Of a stretch of 15,928 bases of DNA, positions 15,889 through 15,928 are shown piece by piece. Both the position numbers and the translations under genes were made by a program. The number at the start of each line of letters is the position of its first letter. Position 1 is the first letter of the stretch. The stretch comes from UPXZ01 sp964568675 (GTDB lineage Bacteria; Bacteroidota; Bacteroidia; Bacteroidales; Paludibacteraceae), in NCBI GenBank assembly GCA_964568675.1, contig CAZMQV010000065.1, positions 1-15,928 on the forward strand, written 5' to 3'. A model generated the notes under the pieces. It was given only the letters and a program-made list of their open reading frames with translations, was not told the DNA's origin and ran no database searches.

Positions 15889-15894
15889 TTTAGC

Positions 15895-15928
15895 TTATTT
15901 CATCATATCGGTTACGTAAGGAAGCAAT
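15895..15928 (-). CDS. rpsR: Small-subunit ribosomal protein bS18, C-terminal end (partial)
   Basis: Only the last ten codons and the stop are inside the window. They read LLPYVTDMMK on the minus strand, which matches the C-terminal tail of Bacteroides bS18 as I remember it. Its place directly before rplI supports this. The rest of the gene lies beyond the right edge. Confidence 0.85.
   Translation of the reverse strand, partial: LLPYVTDMMK

Noticed and set aside
1..15928. CRISPR arrays, insertion sequences, tRNA, rRNA, attachment sites
   Set aside because: Read on both strands, I found no regularly spaced repeats, transposase, terminal inverted repeats or tRNA-like cloverleaf.

Overview
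The window looks like a chromosomal segment of a member of the Bacteroidota, most likely order Bacteroidales. Four signs support this. (1) Several intergenic regions carry the Bacteroidota primary promoter pattern, TTTG, 19 bases, then TAnnTTTG. (2) All the protein genes except rplI lack a Shine-Dalgarno (SD) sequence and have A-rich leaders instead. (3) One secreted protein ends in a type IX secretion (T9SS) C-terminal tail. (4) The rpsR fragment at the right edge ends LLPYVTDMMK, as I remember Bacteroides bS18 ending. I cannot name a genus.

Layout. 1-834 has no intact gene. It holds a decayed double-glycine-leader peptide gene (81-155), a strong rho-independent terminator (212-257) and a consensus promoter (594-624). 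835-7298 is a same-strand cluster for the oxidative branch from citrate to 2-oxoglutarate: mitochondrial-type aconitase, an NAD-type isocitrate dehydrogenase (IDH), citrate synthase and an NADP-type eukaryotic-like IDH. A long hairpin separates the first two genes. A terminator-like hairpin sits just before the fourth. A bidirectional terminator (7326-7354) closes the cluster against two minus-strand genes, a T9SS-tailed cell-surface protein and a small VOC/PhnB-family protein. 9679-10163 is a divergent regulatory region. In it a consensus promoter is followed by a complete terminator only 39 bases before carB, which looks like an attenuated leader or a small RNA. carB (10164-13376) stands without carA and ends in its own terminator. 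A secreted TPR protein follows at 13721-14929, then about 430 bases with nothing I recognise. The rpsR-rplI end of a ribosomal-protein operon enters from the right on the minus strand.

How the genes fit together. Citrate synthase, aconitase and the two IDHs convert oxaloacetate plus acetyl-CoA to 2-oxoglutarate, the carbon skeleton for glutamate. The two IDHs belong to different subfamilies and carry opposite cofactor signatures (Asp-Ile for NAD, Arg-His for NADP). The cell could therefore make NADH or NADPH at the same step, and the hairpin before the fourth gene could set the ratio. CarB supplies carbamoyl phosphate for pyrimidines and arginine; its C-terminal allosteric domain resembles animal CPS1 more than E. 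coli CarB.

The points most worth a second look are the peptide-gene relic, the carB leader, the CPS1-like domain of CarB, the paired IDHs with an internal terminator, and the lone strong SD in front of rplI. I see no mobile element, CRISPR array, tRNA or rRNA.
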